The notes below the pieces were generated by a model. That model made no database searches, was not told the origin of the DNA, and saw nothing but the letters and a program-made list of their open reading frames with translations. The translations under genes and the position numbers were made by a program. DNA of 31,723 bases from a virus: positions 1-31,723 of IMG/VR virus record IMGVR_UViG_3300030117_003082; one strand, given 5' to 3'. Shown piece by piece: positions 30,914-31,723 of this stretch. Each line of letters opens with the position of its first letter. Within the stretch, counting starts at the first letter, position 1.

Positions 30914-31329
30914 TGCCAAGAAAAGCTATACAAGTATCTTCTGAATCTGGTGTAGCTATGCCTATTAAAAACTTAATAAGCATTGTAGCAGCTGTAGCAG
31001 TTGGAGTATGGAGTTACTTCGGTATCGTTGAAAGAATTGGAAAACTAGAAACATCAAATCAATTAATGGAAAAAGATTTAGAAGCTGCTGTTGAATTTTC
31101 TATTAAATGGCCTCGAGGAGAATTAGGTTCTTTACCTGCGGACTCAGAACAATTTCTTTTAATCGAGGATGCAATTAAAGATATTGAAAAAATACAAGAA
31201 CAAATGGAATCTATGATGCACAACAAAGTGAATATCGAAAGATTACAAAAAGATGTAGAAAAACTTTTAAGAGATATAGAAAAATTAAAAGATAAACAAA
31301 GGGAGTTCGCAAATGGAAATCATAGCTAA
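30913..31329 (+). CDS. Membrane-anchored coiled-coil protein
   Basis: This encodes 138 aa. A short polar N-terminus and membrane helix at about 19-38 (KNLISIVAAVAVGVWSYFGI) are followed by a coiled-coil region (EKDLEAAVEF, later IEDAIKDIEKIQEQ, and MHNKVNIERLQKDVEKLLRDIEKLKDK). The arrangement resembles an inner-membrane spanin, but no lipoprotein partner is obvious nearby. It begins on the holin stop codon (TAATG). Confidence 0.65.
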   Translation: MPRKAIQVSSESGVAMPIKNLISIVAAVAVGVWSYFGIVERIGKLETSNQLMEKDLEAAVEFSIKWPRGELGSLPADSEQFLLIEDAIKDIEKIQEQMESMMHNKVNIERLQKDVEKLLRDIEKLKDKQREFANGNHS

Positions 31330-31561
31330 AGGTGTAATTGTATTATGTATGTTTTATCAAGGTGGTATTATTGAGCATACTTATGTTAAAGATCAAAAGA
31401 TGAGTACTTGTCTTAAGATGAAAAGAACAGTTGAAAGATCTGTTAATCCACAAAATGTTAGAATGGCTTGTGGTGAAGTAGATGCTGTGTTAGAAGAATT
31501 TATGGGTGAGAAGAAAGTTGTAAAAATAATTAAAGATAAATATGGAGATTATACTAAATGA
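31313..31561 (+). CDS. Small protein, lysis cluster
   Basis: This encodes 82 aa with a hydrophobic start (KGVIVLCMFYQGGIIEHTY), then a polar part with Cys in KMSTCLKMKRTVERSVNPQNVRMACGEVDAVLEEF. The N-terminus may be a membrane or export segment. Small proteins of this kind occur at the end of marine podovirus late operons. GGGAG precedes the ATG, inside the end of the upstream gene. No function is assigned. Confidence 0.6.
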   Translation: MEIIAKGVIVLCMFYQGGIIEHTYVKDQKMSTCLKMKRTVERSVNPQNVRMACGEVDAVLEEFMGEKKVVKIIKDKYGDYTK

Positions 31562-31665
31562 CAATTCCTGATATGATATCTAAAATACAGATATGGTCTT
31601 TACATTATAGAACTGAAATAGTGTGGTGCACTATTGGTTTTATAGTTGGTTCAATTATTTTTTAA
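31558..31665 (+). CDS. 35-residue single-pass membrane protein
   Basis: This encodes 35 aa: TIPDMISKIQIWSLHYRTEIVWCTIGFIVGSIIF. A polar helix with HYRTE is followed by a C-terminal membrane helix. The start overlaps the previous stop (ATGA), which supports coupling. I recall similar short HYRTEIVW proteins in marine phages, with unknown role. Confidence 0.6.
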   Translation: MTIPDMISKIQIWSLHYRTEIVWCTIGFIVGSIIF

Positions 31666-31723
31666 ATGAAGCGTAAGAGAACTTATACCAAGTATAAGGA
31701 ATACGCTGAAGATATCTCTTACG
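31666..31723 (+). CDS. Start of a further small basic gene, cut by window end
   Basis: The frame begins at the ATG directly after the previous TAA. The first 19 codons give MKRKRTYTKYKEYAEDISY, a basic start. The end is missing. If the genome is circular, the rest would lie beyond 31723 and before the terminator at 43. No ribosome site is evident, so coupling with the previous stop is assumed. Confidence 0.35.
   Translation, partial: MKRKRTYTKYKEYAEDISY

Noticed and set aside
1-31723. Lysogeny genes (integrase, repressor, att site)
   Set aside because: No integrase or classical repressor frame was seen. The ParB-like protein alone does not indicate lysogeny.

Overview
The window is a large part, possibly nearly all, of an AT-rich tailed-phage genome with a short-tailed, T7-like (podovirus) virion plan. 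The order terminase small subunit, nuclease, terminase large subunit, T7 gp8-like portal, scaffold, capsid, tail tubular A and B, three internal core proteins, tail fibres and a T7-lysozyme-like amidase supports this. The low GC content, TAATG/ATGA-coupled genes and this gene set resemble marine pelagiphages of the HTVC010P kind. That host assignment (SAR11 or another AT-rich marine bacterium) rests on recalled gene content, not on a search. No DNA or RNA polymerase, helicase, primase, integrase or tRNA gene is visible.

Layout. (1) Positions 83-4265, minus strand: about 14 small genes in two blocks (3349-83 and 4265-3551), separated by back-to-back terminators. They encode a ParB-like protein, a likely DUF3846 protein, coiled-coil proteins and several tiny membrane proteins, and probably form the early or host-takeover region. 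(2) Positions 4266-4866: a 600-base gene-free divergence region. Its + strand folds into a large multi-branched structure of nested helices (4297-4671), with further stems up to terS. (3) Positions 4867-8825, plus strand: terS, a second structured region (5240-5454) with two 20-base repeats that form covarying hairpins, a small basic protein, a Hjc-like nuclease, terL and small proteins. (4) Positions 8832-23121: portal, Bbp19-like protein, scaffold, capsid, tail tubes and ejection proteins. (5) Positions 23125-28990: tail fibre and adhesin genes, including a duplicated fibre-plus-small-protein cassette. (6) Positions 29031-31723: a phosphoesterase, a T7-lysozyme-like amidase, a probable holin, a membrane coiled-coil protein and small proteins, with the last frame cut by the window end.

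How it works together. The + strand genes are nearly gapless, so expression probably depends on a few promoters. A TGTGCGTT motif occurs in three + strand intergenic gaps (5593, 11674, 26854) and is the best candidate for a phage promoter or leader element. A + strand terminator at 43-76 has no + strand gene before it in the window. It would fit as the end of the late operon if the genome is circular or permuted. The strongest candidate for something undescribed is the pair of structured RNA regions flanking terS.
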